Origin: Thozetella sp. PMI_491
Taxonomy: Eukaryota > Ascomycota > Sordariomycetes > Chaetosphaeriales > Chaetosphaeriaceae
Direction of reading: 5' to 3'
DNA: 64,000 nucleotides
Assembly: GCA_021432635.1 (NCBI GenBank)
Contig: MU270021.1
Span: 1,062,594 to 1,126,593 of the forward strand
Under the pieces are notes generated by a model. That model was given only the letters and a program-made list of their open reading frames with translations, was not told the origin of the DNA and searched no databases. The first letter of the stretch is position 1. Each line of letters starts with the position of its first letter. The translations under genes and the position numbers were made by a program. This document shows, piece after piece, positions 11,261 through 21,105 of this stretch.

Positions 11261-13704
11261 TTACTGTAAGCTCCAAGCCTCAGAAGTCGGCTTGCTGGAA
11301 GATGCTGTCCCTGTAGTTGTGGGACTACCAGTAGATTTAGGACCTATAAATTTCATGTTAGCTGAAGTAGAATCGGATGCATTTACGCTAGCAGCCTTAC
11401 CCGTTAGGGAACTACATATTCCACTGCCCGTAAGGGGAGTTCTCGGATAAAGTACTAGAGGCAGGCCCCCAAGGAGCTGAGCTGTAATGCTGCCGGATGA
11501 GTCTACCGTGTATGGTGCGCAGTTCATCACGTCAACAAGCTGCTCGCTAGCAGTGAAACCTGTTTCTGATGACGAGAGAGTCACGCTCGCAACGCCGGCA
11601 GATCCGACATTGGTAAATATGCCGACGATCTGGAAGCCGTCAAATCCCTTCCTCAATGCAATCGTGCTGGAGTCGTTGTATGTCGGCACTGCGTTGTAGC
11701 TGAGGTATTTTGCGTCCTGAGAAATGGCATGGGATCGAATCTGGTTCAGGCTGGTGATCCATGTGTATAGCTCAAAGGACGTGCTATATCCCGACAACCA
11801 TAGCGCTTCACGGTTTTCGGGAGTAGAGCCTCCTGCGTAATGCTGTTCCTGTCCCTGGTATACAATTGGAATGCCTTGCAAGCTTGTCAGCATCTGTAAA
11901 TCACTCGAGTTGCAGGAGGGAAAACAAATAGGGGGGCGCACCATCCTTAAGCATTTGGAATGCAATTGCCTAGTTTTTCGTTAATCAAACTTATCCTCCG
12001 TATAGAAGAAACGCCGCAAAGACGTACGTTTTTGGCCAGTGCCTATTGTAACAATTAGCAAACCACGGTGACAAGGGCCGTCGTGCTTCTTACCATGTCC
12101 TTCGTAACCGAGGCAAATCTCGGGTTGTCATGGTTCTCTAAGAACGACCCATACAACGACGTATCCATGGCTGCCAAATCCATGATATTAGAATAGATCT
12201 CCTATTTATTAAAGTACAGCCGACATACCCTCGCTCTTCATAATGCTGATACCGGAAGCAAGGTCGCCCATGCTCCCTTTCGTGGTCTGGAAGGCCTGCG
12301 TGATCGAATAAAAGCTATACATAAAACAAGCAAGCAGAACATGTTAGTTATTTGCCAGGGCAATAGATTAAGAGAGGTGAGAATGCGGCGTACCTAGGAT
12401 AGTCTAGCACACCGTCCATGGATTTCTGGAATGAATTGACGTACGAGGGGTCCCCGTCGTGGACCTCTCCGATGCAGTATACTCCTGCAGCCTTCTCGAA
12501 TCCGGGCCAGAATGACGGCTCTACTTCTTTGACACTGTCAATGCGCAGACCATCGATACTGTAGTTAGCGACCAATTGGGATGCCCAATTGTTGAAGATA
12601 TCCCGAATGTCCTTGCTGTGGGCTGCATCAGCGAAATGAAATTGTCAAGATTAGCGAAGACGCATCAAATTACCTTTCTGTGCGAAGGTCGGCGAGACTA
12701 GTCCCGATTGTGTCAGTCCTTGATCTTACTCCTGCTACCTTAGGCTTGAGGAAATAGAGAGTACTCGCCTAACAATATTGTCTCCTTGCCAGCAACTTCC
12801 AGAAGGTATTAGCCTTTTGCATGTTTATATCCTTTGGTTAATTTCTACCGGATACTCACATTTGAGTTGAAGTCTCGTTGTTAAAGTCAATCTCACAGAA
12901 TGGGTGGAAATAGGACTCCTGTGAGAATATTAGACCATACTGCACAAAGGGTTAAGGATGAGTAAATAAATGACATACTGAATTAAATGGGTTGAACGTT
13001 TTATAGTCGACGCATGTTCCACACCCATTGTAAGCCATATGATTTGTGACAACATCGACCATGAGGTACTTCAGAACTGTGTCAGCCGGGGACGTCCTTT
13101 TTCTCGTACAAAGTCAAGCGCACTTGCCATTCCCCGTTTGTGCAGCGCTTTAGATAGCGCCACCAGATCTTCAGACGTTCCAAACGCTGGGTTGAGTGAC
13201 CATATGTCTTGTGCCCCTGTTTTCAGCTAGGAGTTAGTCGATCTATCAGGCTGAAGTAATCCAAGACTAGGTGTGTGGGTTTGTAAGCATATTCGTGAAG
13301 ATGAGAAAGTTTGAACCATGTGCTGTAACTCGATACCGATTTTCTAGATGAAAGAAGAAGAGATAGGGAGTTGATCAAGGGGAGAGATTACAATAGCCGT
13401 GGTACGCAGACCCGTCCATGGTTCTTCCCTCCATCTGTTTGACCACAGGTGATATCCACACTGCTGTGAATCCCATGCCCTGGATGTAGTCGAGCCTATT
13501 CGTTAGGCCTTTCCATGTTCCGCCGCAGTAGTCTGCTTCCGTAGCATTGCAAGGTGCAGTCGTTGACAAGTCGTCGCGGGCGAATCGATCAGTCAATACC
13601 TGGTATATCGACTGGTTGCGCCATTCTGTCGGGGAGAGGGAGGCGGCAGGTGAAAACAGAGCTGCAAGCGCAGCAACGCTCACGATACGGTTTACAAAGT
13701 GCAT
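11261..13704 (-). CDS. Secreted alpha-amylase (GH13, Taka-amylase type)
   Basis: Extracellular endo-acting alpha-1,4-glucanase that hydrolyses starch. Start is ATG 13704-13702 ([10 protein letters not shown]), followed by a hydrophobic signal peptide; the GTG three bases upstream is not needed. The first exon continues with [15 protein letters not shown] and [12 protein letters not shown]. Later exons give [23 protein letters not shown] (nucleophile Asp), GEVHDGD (acid/base Glu), ENHDNPRF (transition-state Asp) and [12 protein letters not shown]. The catalytic triad is therefore complete. About eight or nine short introns are required, as in fungal amyA-type genes; I resolved only some. One is a GC-AG intron at 13069-13127. 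The C-terminus is a Ser/Thr-rich tail with no starch-binding domain visible. An AmyR-type site lies upstream. The family is certain. Confidence 0.93.
13069..13127 (-). other. GC-AG intron in the amylase gene
   Basis: On the coding strand the exon ends HKRGM and the intron opens with GCAAGT, the usual rare GC donor consensus. It closes with an AAG acceptor immediately before the codons for YLMVDVV. Splicing here restores the contiguous [13 protein letters not shown] strand-3 motif of GH13 amylases, which no GT donor in the vicinity does. Confidence 0.75.
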
Positions 13705-13775
13705 CACCGCAAATCGGATAGAATAGCAATAGTTACGTGCTTCAGTGGAGCGGACGCGCAGGGGGCCAGAATAAC

Positions 13776-13784
13776 CATATATTA
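13776..13784 (-). promoter_or_regulatory. TATA-like box of the alpha-amylase gene
   Basis: AATATATGG on the minus strand, about 75 nt upstream of the amylase ATG. This is a plausible TATA position for a strongly induced secreted-enzyme gene. Confidence 0.45.
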
Positions 13785-13916
13785 TTCATAGACGCAGGCA
13801 CACAGCGATTAACATACATTGGGAAAGTTAAGTTGACGAATAAGCGTTCCTAGCACGAAATCAGCCACTCAGGGCCGTCATACGCCAGTCTGCGGAATGG
13901 GGCAGGGCGAACTGGG

Positions 13917-13930
13917 CCGCTTTCTAACCG
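13917..13930 (-). promoter_or_regulatory. AmyR-type site CGG-N8-CGG in amylase promoter
   Basis: On the plus strand the sequence is CCG, eight bases (CTTTCTAA), CCG. On the coding strand of the amylase this is CGG-N8-CGG, the recognition pattern established for the Aspergillus starch regulator AmyR. It lies about 215-225 bp upstream of the amylase start codon. The spacing fits exactly, but a 6-bp-specific match can occur by chance. Confidence 0.6.
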
Positions 13931-15329
13931 GTGCCATAAGGCCCTGCTCGAGAGTGTCATACAGGCTCGTATGGCGGCCGAAAACGCTCTTACGACACAC
14001 GCGCCCGCCCTCGTCCTTTGCCGTTGGCCGCGGCGCAACCACGGACCCGGAGCCGCAGACAGGGTGACTCATGTAAGCGCCTTTCCGCCACTGCAATGCA
14101 TAGATGTGAGAATCCACATTTCGGATTCGTTAATAGAGAAGATGGGGAGCAGAGGGTGTAGCCACTAACTCGGTGTGCATTAGGTAGAGGGTCAATTTTC
14201 GCTGCAAACGAAAAAGGTAATTATACTGATATTGATGCTACAGGTTCCTAGCTAGGCTGATCCTTTTATTTGTTAAAGTTCCCAAGCCCGGCTTCGGGAC
14301 AGGCGAGTTGGGCGGCCGCTTTCTTACGACCAGGATATATATAGTTGTCAGAGAAGGAACCAACACAACGGGCCAGTCAGCAACGGCGGTGCATCGACTC
14401 GGTGGCAAGCAAAGCGGCGATGGGTTGCACAGCTTAGTCGAGGATTCCAGGTTGTGTTATGCGATGAGCCCCAAGAACCTCGGGCGCCTCCGGCCTTTTG
14501 CCGCTCTACAAACGGTGCCCAATCTCGCGTACATGTTCAGCTGGCTACGGGTAAATTTCATCTATTCGTGATGCATAGCCTTGTGCTCAGCGTTCACATA
14601 TTTAAAAAGTGCCTGCCCCCGCCGGCAGATTCACAAATTGGTTGGTCTTGCGCGTCAATACGCAATCGATGGAATCTAAGGTAGCCCGTGGCGTGAATGA
14701 ATGTCTCTATCATAAACAAGCCACCGAGTGACTTGTCCTACCGGGCGAGGTGGTGTAGTTTGTCATGCGTCCCCCCACCTGTCCGAACGTAGTAGACCAG
14801 GACGAACGGCTCGGGCGCTGTTTCGACGTGCCTTGGCTATATAGTGGCTAGCAATATCGACGTCCATCTGGGGGACCGATACCTATTACTTCGCCAGGTG
14901 CAGGATCATGTAGGTACACTACAGTCGGCATCGAGCATGATAACTTCGGACGAATAGTCCGGCGACGCAGCCATTTATTCGACAGCCTGCAGAGCGAGGC
15001 ACCGATGCGCTGTTCTTATGGAAGACTTCTACAACAAGGCATCGTGGCCTGACGCTGCAACGGCCCGACACCGCTGTCAAACCACACCTCACCCGCTCAG
15101 CCACCGTTGTGCATCTCGGCTGTCTGCGGCTGTGTTGGCCGAGCTTCAAAGGCAGTGAGCCTTGCGCTCGAGAGAACCAGTAAAGGCAAAACGATGAATG
15201 AACGGGCGCTAAAAAGCTCAGAGGACGCCCAATGTTCCAAAACACCTTTCACGTTCTAACAGCCAAATCCTGCGATTATTCAACATTGCCATACTTCGAG
15301 AGCAGGTTGATCCCTAAGCTCGGCCACAA

Positions 15330-16448
15330 ATGAGTGAAGCTCGCGTTGGCTGGGTCGCAGAGCCCGATGGCCGCGGGACGCTAGGCATTATTTGGACATG
15401 TCTCTCGACACTTTTCATTTGCATCTGGACATCCTTACATCTGAACATACCACCTATGGCAAACAAGCCCTTCGTGGGCACGAAAGATCGGATCATGTGG
15501 GTCTGCGCAAACATCTTGGCTCCAGAGCTCGTGTCCTACTACGCGATTGGGGATGGGTTACTTGCATGGCTCTCGTCCCGGCGATTAAAACTGAGGGGCC
15601 TCAAAAACTGGACCATGACCCACTCCTTCTATGCAAACATGGGTGGGATCCGCCTCCAAAATCAGACTGAAGGGTGTCCATCGTGTCGCCACGAAGCAAT
15701 CGCCGATACAGTGACAATTGAGACGTTACAGAGACAAGGGCGTCTCCCAGAACAAATCCGGCGGTTGAAGCTAGCAGAAATCACCAAGCACAGCAAGGCA
15801 GACAGCTTCACCAAAGCAATTGCCGTTTTTCAGTCTGCCTGGCTGATTGTCCAGTCGATAGCACGAACAGCGCAGAGGCTCCCTCTAAGTGCGCTCGAGG
15901 TTGGCACAATCGCCTACGTGACATGCGCCCTGACCAACTACTTGACCTGGTACTACAAACCAATGGACGCCAGAACCAGCATAACCATTCCCTTCAAGTG
16001 CACGGGAACCAATCGTCATCGTGTAATGCCGGGTGAAGGAGGGGCCGACGGCGGCCAGATGATAAGCCTGGCACATAGCGCCGATGTTTTATCGCAGCGG
16101 TACCAGGTACTTGATTATCTATTTGTCTTGATGCTCTCTAGTTTTGGTGCTATCCACTTCTCCGCCTGGTCATCAGAGTTTCCCAGCTTGGTAGAGCTGT
16201 GGCTATGGCGAGCAAGCTGCATTATCACAACGGTTCTTCCACTCTCTCTCATCTTAGCCAATTCGTACCAGTTGCCCAAGTTCGCATACTACGAACGGAT
16301 TGCAGATGCCAGCTATTTCCTTATTTACATTTTCTATGGAGTAGGGAGATTAGTCCTCATCGTTGAAATGTTTATATCACTTCGGTCCGAAGCGCCGGCG
16401 GTGTACCGGACAGTACAATGGTCGAAGCTTTTGCCTCATTTCGGGTAG
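15330..16448 (+). CDS. Fungal integral membrane protein of unknown function
   Basis: Intronless 372-aa protein. It starts with MSEARVGWVAEPDGRGT and immediately carries the pattern GRGTLGIIWTCLSTLFICIW, followed by LHLNIPP. This signature recurs in a large, uncharacterised Pezizomycotina membrane protein family often seen beside metabolic genes. Hydrophobic segments lie near residues 16-35, 165-215, 255-280, 290-315 and 325-350, suggesting several transmembrane helices. A CPSCRHEA segment sits in a soluble loop near residue 116. It is convergent with the SDR downstream. I cannot assign a transport or enzymatic role. Confidence 0.82.
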   Translation: MSEARVGWVAEPDGRGTLGIIWTCLSTLFICIWTSLHLNIPPMANKPFVGTKDRIMWVCANILAPELVSYYAIGDGLLAWLSSRRLKLRGLKNWTMTHSFYANMGGIRLQNQTEGCPSCRHEAIADTVTIETLQRQGRLPEQIRRLKLAEITKHSKADSFTKAIAVFQSAWLIVQSIARTAQRLPLSALEVGTIAYVTCALTNYLTWYYKPMDARTSITIPFKCTGTNRHRVMPGEGGADGGQMISLAHSADVLSQRYQVLDYLFVLMLSSFGAIHFSAWSSEFPSLVELWLWRASCIITTVLPLSLILANSYQLPKFAYYERIADASYFLIYIFYGVGRLVLIVEMFISLRSEAPAVYRTVQWSKLLPHFG

Positions 16449-16573
16449 ACGGGATTAGCATTCATTCTTGTCGGTGTTGCTTCACGACACACGAAATAGA
16501 TTCCTATAAACACCAAGAAGACGCCAGCCTATGAATATAATCTGGAGTACAGTATACTTTCCTGCAATCTTAT

Positions 16574-17659
16574 TTAGCACAGCTCAGCTTTTTCGCCGAC
16601 TGGAGGTAGCATCGCTGTCATCCCGCCAAGGGAGTCTAGCGCTGCCTGTCTAGACTTGCTCCTTGCCACATTTTCGTCACCGAACTTCACGGCCCCGTCG
16701 TAGGCGAGCCGATAAGCATGCATGTTCTCCGGGAATGGAATCCGCCGGTCGGTCCAGCCCGTCAATGCCCGGACCTTATCGCTGCTGCACCACTGGCTGT
16801 AGCCGAAAAGCGCCGTTAGCGTCACACTCGCCCCTGGAGTCCCTTCCGCGGAGTCAACAAACTCCACCCCTCCTTCCAACTGATATTCGGATGCCAGCGC
16901 TTGAAGTACCGACTTCGACGTCTCGTACCGGCGTCCCGAAAGATTGAAACACTCGCCGGCTACGGTGCCTCGGTCTCCGTGTTCCGCAAGGGCCAGGTAC
17001 GCATCGCCGCAGTCGTCGACATGGAGGAGGTGTAGGATGCTACTCGGACTGACGGCGACCTTGAGAGTCTTGTCACCATTCGCAGCAGCACGCTCGGCAA
17101 AGTCAAAGGCACACCCAAGGATACTACTGCTGTACCCAAAGACATTTGTCGGTCGTAAAACAGCCGCGTCGAAGAGATGGCGATGATCTAACACCTTGAG
17201 CGAGAAGTTCGCTCGAGGAGCCAGAAAGTATATGGGGTCAATCGGCGACTCCTCCGTATGTGGCGCAAGGTCGGCATCCCCATCTTTTTGCGTATGGCCG
17301 TAGTCTTTGCTCCCGGATGTCCACAGCACCAACGGCTTGACGCCATGTTTGTTGCTCACCTGGGCAATGTCTTGCAACATTTCCAGTGTTGGGGGGTAGT
17401 AGGCAGCAAAGTCAGGAGGCGCGGCGCACACTGCAATGACATCGATAGTCTTGGCTTGTCGATACAGATCCTCTAGGAACGCAAGGCTTGGGAGAGTAGA
17501 GATGATCGGAATGACTTCAGTGACCGCAAGAGCAGCAGCCGCTTCGGGCCGCCGTACTAGGCCAAATACTCGCCAGCCTGCTCGACTGAATGCGCGGCAT
17601 ACGGCGCCGCCGATGTAGCCATTGGCGGCCTCGACGAGAATAGTACGAGGAGCGGTCAT
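16574..17659 (-). CDS. Atypical NAD(P)-binding extended SDR / epimerase-like
   Basis: Intronless 361-aa Rossmann-fold protein. The N-terminal strand-turn-helix reads ILVEAANGYIGGAV, a variant of the TGxxGxxG nucleotide-binding loop. VLRPTNVFGYSS and HVDDCGDAYLAL are typical of the NAD-dependent epimerase / dihydroflavonol reductase branch. The usual catalytic Tyr-x-x-x-Lys is replaced by Asn-Phe-Ser-Leu-Lys (RANFSLKVL), so the general-acid tyrosine is missing. It may be a non-catalytic NmrA-like sensor or a divergent reductase. It is transcribed divergently from the Zn2Cys6 gene at 18188, with 528 bp between start codons, which hints at co-regulation. Confidence 0.82.
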   Translation of the reverse strand: MTAPRTILVEAANGYIGGAVCRAFSRAGWRVFGLVRRPEAAAALAVTEVIPIISTLPSLAFLEDLYRQAKTIDVIAVCAAPPDFAAYYPPTLEMLQDIAQVSNKHGVKPLVLWTSGSKDYGHTQKDGDADLAPHTEESPIDPIYFLAPRANFSLKVLDHRHLFDAAVLRPTNVFGYSSSILGCAFDFAERAAANGDKTLKVAVSPSSILHLLHVDDCGDAYLALAEHGDRGTVAGECFNLSGRRYETSKSVLQALASEYQLEGGVEFVDSAEGTPGASVTLTALFGYSQWCSSDKVRALTGWTDRRIPFPENMHAYRLAYDGAVKFGDENVARSKSRQAALDSLGGMTAMLPPVGEKAELC

Positions 17660-18187
17660 GATAGTGAAGGGCTAGGGGTCAATAGGCAGGGTAGGAATAT
17701 TCTGCATGCAAAGGCAAGCTGTATTCGTCTACGTCGGTCGGTTCTATGGCCTTTTATTCTCAATGCTCACATACCCTATAACTACTAACACTGCCATTTC
17801 CCAAAGATGGCACCGTCAATTTGTCATCAGCAGTATCAAATCGGCACAACGACATGGAGCTTCCCCCGACAGGCGATCCTAGTCGACTGGCCCCTGGCAT
17901 CTGGCGGCTTTCAGCTTTTTTGCGCAGCCACTGCAAGCATACGAAAGACAGCTGCAGACCGACGTAGTGCTAGCATGTGAGTTTGTGTTGAGATCTGTGC
18001 CTCCCATCCGTCAACCAGCCGCCGTGGGGCGAGCTAATGCAACGGCCGACGCATCGGCCGATGCATATGGCACGAATGGGGCTAGCCTCAGCCCCGCAGG
18101 GTCCGTTGCCTGTCGGCCGATGCATAAGTCTACCCAACAACGACCTCACCTTCAATCTTCTACCTTGATAGGCTCCGGGCGGGCGTG
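17660..18187. promoter_or_regulatory. Divergent promoter between SDR and Zn2Cys6 regulator
   Basis: 528-bp shared upstream region. It contains two exact copies of the 14-mer TCGGCCGATGCATA at 18055-18068 and 18114-18127, each centred on the CGGCCG palindrome. A related ACGGCCGACGCAT lies at 18043-18055. CGG half-sites in inverted orientation are what Zn2Cys6 dimers bind, so this may be an (auto)regulatory operator. That is an inference from pattern only. Confidence 0.55.
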
Positions 18188-19961
18188 ATGATGTCGGCCG
18201 CTATCCCGCTTACGCTGAAATCCCAACGGGCTTGCGCCTTTTGTCGCAGCCGCAAACAAACCTGCGACAAGGCACTGCCGAGATGTTCTCGATGCTGTTT
18301 GTAAGCCATGGTGATAGCGATGTCGGCCAAACCGAGCATGCGCTAACAGTCGATCTTGCAGAAAAGACAGGCATTGTGATTACTCGCTCAGCAAGTCCTC
18401 ACATTGCGTTGACGTCCTTACTTCTTCGCTCCCGCACGACCGTGAGCCAATAGCCAAACGGTGCGAACCCTGTGGCTGTCTTGAAATCTCCCCCCAAGGC
18501 GAACTTCACTTCGTTCGGGCAGTCATTCGCCGTGGAAACGAATGCCCTACTCCTTCTGACCGTGACCTTGATCTGGGCCAACTTGTCTGGTCGACGATCG
18601 AATTCGAAAGCGGCGGCATAGATAAGGTCGTGAAGCAATACTTTGCAACGGTGCAGAGATGGCTCCCCATTGTCGATGAGAGACGGCTCCTTGCCGCGCT
18701 CAGCCGACGACGTAGCTATGACGCAGAGTATCCCGATTATAGCCTTCCTCTTCTCCTTCTCTGCATGCGCTTGATCATCCATGGTCGATGTAGCGGTCTT
18801 CGCCACCACGTGGAGCAGAACTCTTTTTACCTTCTTACGAGAAGGCTATTTTTCTTATCGCAAGACGGACAACCGTCGCTTCACTTGCTACAAGCAGGTC
18901 TTCTTATCGCGGCCTACGAGTGTGGGCACGGTCTAGGAAGAGCATCCTACCTTACGTTGGCCTCATGTGCAGCCTTAGCCCGAGCCCTAGGATTTCACCA
19001 GGATCTCGCCTCCGCACTGAACGGTGACCAGGGGGACGCAGCAGACCCCGCAGTTCTATGCTGGAGTGCAGTCGTGCTCCTGGATCGGTGAGACCCGGGT
19101 GACCTACTCTTCCTACTTCCAAGTCTTCTAACCGTGTCTTCTTATCACAGCATGATCGCCCTCGCCACTGTCGATGCCAGTCTCCCTCTTCTCGTCCCGC
19201 CTCCGCCAGACTATTCCTTTGATTCGTCTCTGCAGCTCCTAGAGAACAGGCTAGCGAGGTCCCGTGCTTATGAACGCAATCATTGGTCCTTCGAGGCCAC
19301 GGCTGCCGCAGCGGAGCTGATCGGCGAGGCGTTGACTTGCGCGCCGAGCCATCCAAAAATACCGACCGAGAGGTTGGAATTCCTCAAAGCGCGAACAGAG
19401 AAGCTCGTCGAAGTACTTCTCAGCATCAGCCAGATGGAGCCGCTGCTGACCTGTGAAATGGCCCCTTTGGCAATAAGGTAGAACTCATCTACCGCACGAT
19501 TAGTGATCTGCCCTTAGATGCTAATCATTCTCAGTGCGCTCGCTGCTGTTCGTCTCGAGAGCATGACTGGCAGCCAGAAGCGTTGCTATGACACCAAATC
19601 CCACGAAGAATTGCGATCGACGTTCAATATGACAATGGATACGCTGCGTATCGGCCCGGATATTTGTTCCGAAGTTGGACTAGATAGAATTTCTTTTGTA
19701 GCTCTTTGCTCCATCTTCCGTACCGCGCTCCTCCTTGCTCGGTATTTCGATTGTGATTTTCCGGTAGCTGACTTTGCCAGACTGGGGTCTGGACTCAGGA
19801 GCTTACAAGCACACTGGGCCATTGGAGGTATGTCTCACGTCTTGAAACTGTGTTGTTATACCAAGCTAACTTGAACGTGGCCAGATCTATACATGACCGA
19901 GTTTGACAAAATAACTGTCCCACGTGACATACCCGAGTACGAATCTAAGGGTGGTACGTAG
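18188..19961 (+). CDS. Zn(II)2Cys6 transcription factor
   Basis: Five exons: 18188-18300, 18362-19087, 19151-19477, 19535-19827 and 19885-19961, with introns of 61, 63, 57 and 57 nt, all GT..AG and in phase. Product is about 511 aa. Intron 1 interrupts the zinc cluster; spliced it reads CAFCRSRKQTC...CSRCCLKDRHC, a complete six-cysteine cluster at residues ~15-42. The middle part (VVKQYFATVQRWLPIVDERR, LLQAGLLIAAYECGHG) resembles the fungal-specific regulatory domain of pathway activators. There are tandem ATGs at 18188 and 18191. It shares its upstream region with the SDR gene, where repeated CGGCCG motifs sit 60-135 bp before this start, so autoregulation is plausible. Confidence 0.86.
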
Positions 19962-20208
19962 AAATTGAGAAGAAGCGAAAGTCGTGCACAGAGGCATTAT
20001 TCATCTTGTCGGATCTCGTAACAAACCTCAATGTAGATGGGAGTGGCTTGGAGAAATAGATCAGAAGTCTTCAATTCTAACAACACTGTATGAAGGCTCT
20101 TCGTACGGATGGGCCCTGGAGGTAGATTTTCGTCAACTACTCATGAGGCCCACAGAATGATCACGGATTCGACCTTGATGTGGAAGGGAAAGGAAAAATA
20201 AAGATGGC

Positions 20209-20496
20209 CTACTCCTTCAGTGCAGCGACGGCCTTCCGCGCCACATCTTCACCCACGCAGAGCGTCTCGACCCGGGCTTCCTGGACCATCTCGAGCTTGC
20301 CCGGCTCTCCGAGATGCGGGTTGGCCGTATCACCAGGCCGGAACTGGCCAGTCCCGATGCTAGTCCAGCAACATTCAGTGTAGTTGCCCTTTCCAGGGTA
20401 GCGCCCGGCCCCGGCAGCAAATATCGCGCTCTTGCAGGCCTCGACGGCTGGCACAGGAGCGTGGAAGATGAGTCGAAAACGTGCGGTGGAAGCCAT
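20209..20496 (-). CDS. Stand-alone NIF3/YqfO-like small domain protein
   Basis: 95-aa single-exon protein. The pattern FRLIFHAPVPAVEACKSAIF, then GAGRYPG, YTECCWTSIGTGQFRPGD, ANPHLGE and VETLCV matches the PII-like insertion domain of NIF3/YqfO proteins (G-A-G, nY..C...s.GtG.F.P...anP.iGe). The flanking metal-binding NIF3 domains are absent. Such stand-alone domains are known as small cytosolic proteins of unknown role and may bind a small ligand. Start ATG is 20496-20494. It is convergent with the Zn2Cys6 gene before it. Confidence 0.8.
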   Translation of the reverse strand: MASTARFRLIFHAPVPAVEACKSAIFAAGAGRYPGKGNYTECCWTSIGTGQFRPGDTANPHLGEPGKLEMVQEARVETLCVGEDVARKAVAALKE

Positions 20497-21105
20497 GGTT
20501 CAGAGAAGAACGAGGGGGGTCAATTCACGAGAGCAATGGCTCACAAACGTATCTTGGTTTAGCGATTTGAATGAAACAGAGTCGGGGAAGGCAAAGTTAA
20601 GTTCTTAATAACTAGCGTAAAGGCGGAGCGAAAATACCCCGCTTCACGTAGTGCCTGGCGTCTCTGCTGTACAGCCACCCCACTGTGTATCCATCATCCT
20701 CTTTCCAGACCCTCTGCACTACAGTCTCTTTATCGCTGCTGCTGAAAGAGGGAAGGTGAAGTGAAGGGAGGAAAATTCTTTTTTGCGAGGAGTTTTGCTT
20801 TTCCCCCGGTGTTTTGGCGCTGCTCTTTGGAGGAAATGACGCCGGCCAGTTTTCATAGCTACTCAAACTGCAAGGACAAGCACACGGACGAGCTATGATA
20901 CTATGCGTTGCCTGGTAGCTCGTAATGCCCTTCAAATGCCTCTCGATCTAAATTTAGAGTCACTACCTATGTCGAGATTTTACGTTCCTCATTGTCCGTT
21001 TCACGCAAGGAACCGGTGAATTGTGCTACTAGGTCAAATGCTTCAAATCTATGCTACCAATAGATCTATCCAAGGAGTGCCGAGCATGACTGAGATGTCC
21101 GCAAA
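20497..21105. other. Intergenic region
   Basis: About 600 bp between the NIF3-like gene start and the phytase-like gene stop. No supported gene. It should contain the NIF3-like promoter and the 3' UTR of the next gene. Confidence 0.5.

Larger units (their letters stand above)
13705..15329. other. Promoter region and gene-free DNA
   Basis: The first ~300 bp is the amylase promoter, with the TATA-like and AmyR-type sites listed separately. The rest, to 15329, shows no supported gene; short frames there lack domains or splice continuity. The last ~200 bp is probably the promoter of the membrane protein gene. Confidence 0.5.

Noticed and set aside
21029..21105. Extension of the phytase-like protein to a later stop
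   Set aside because: It comes from reading through the 64-nt intron at 21216-21279. Splicing gives a shorter, family-like C-terminus ending at 21106.
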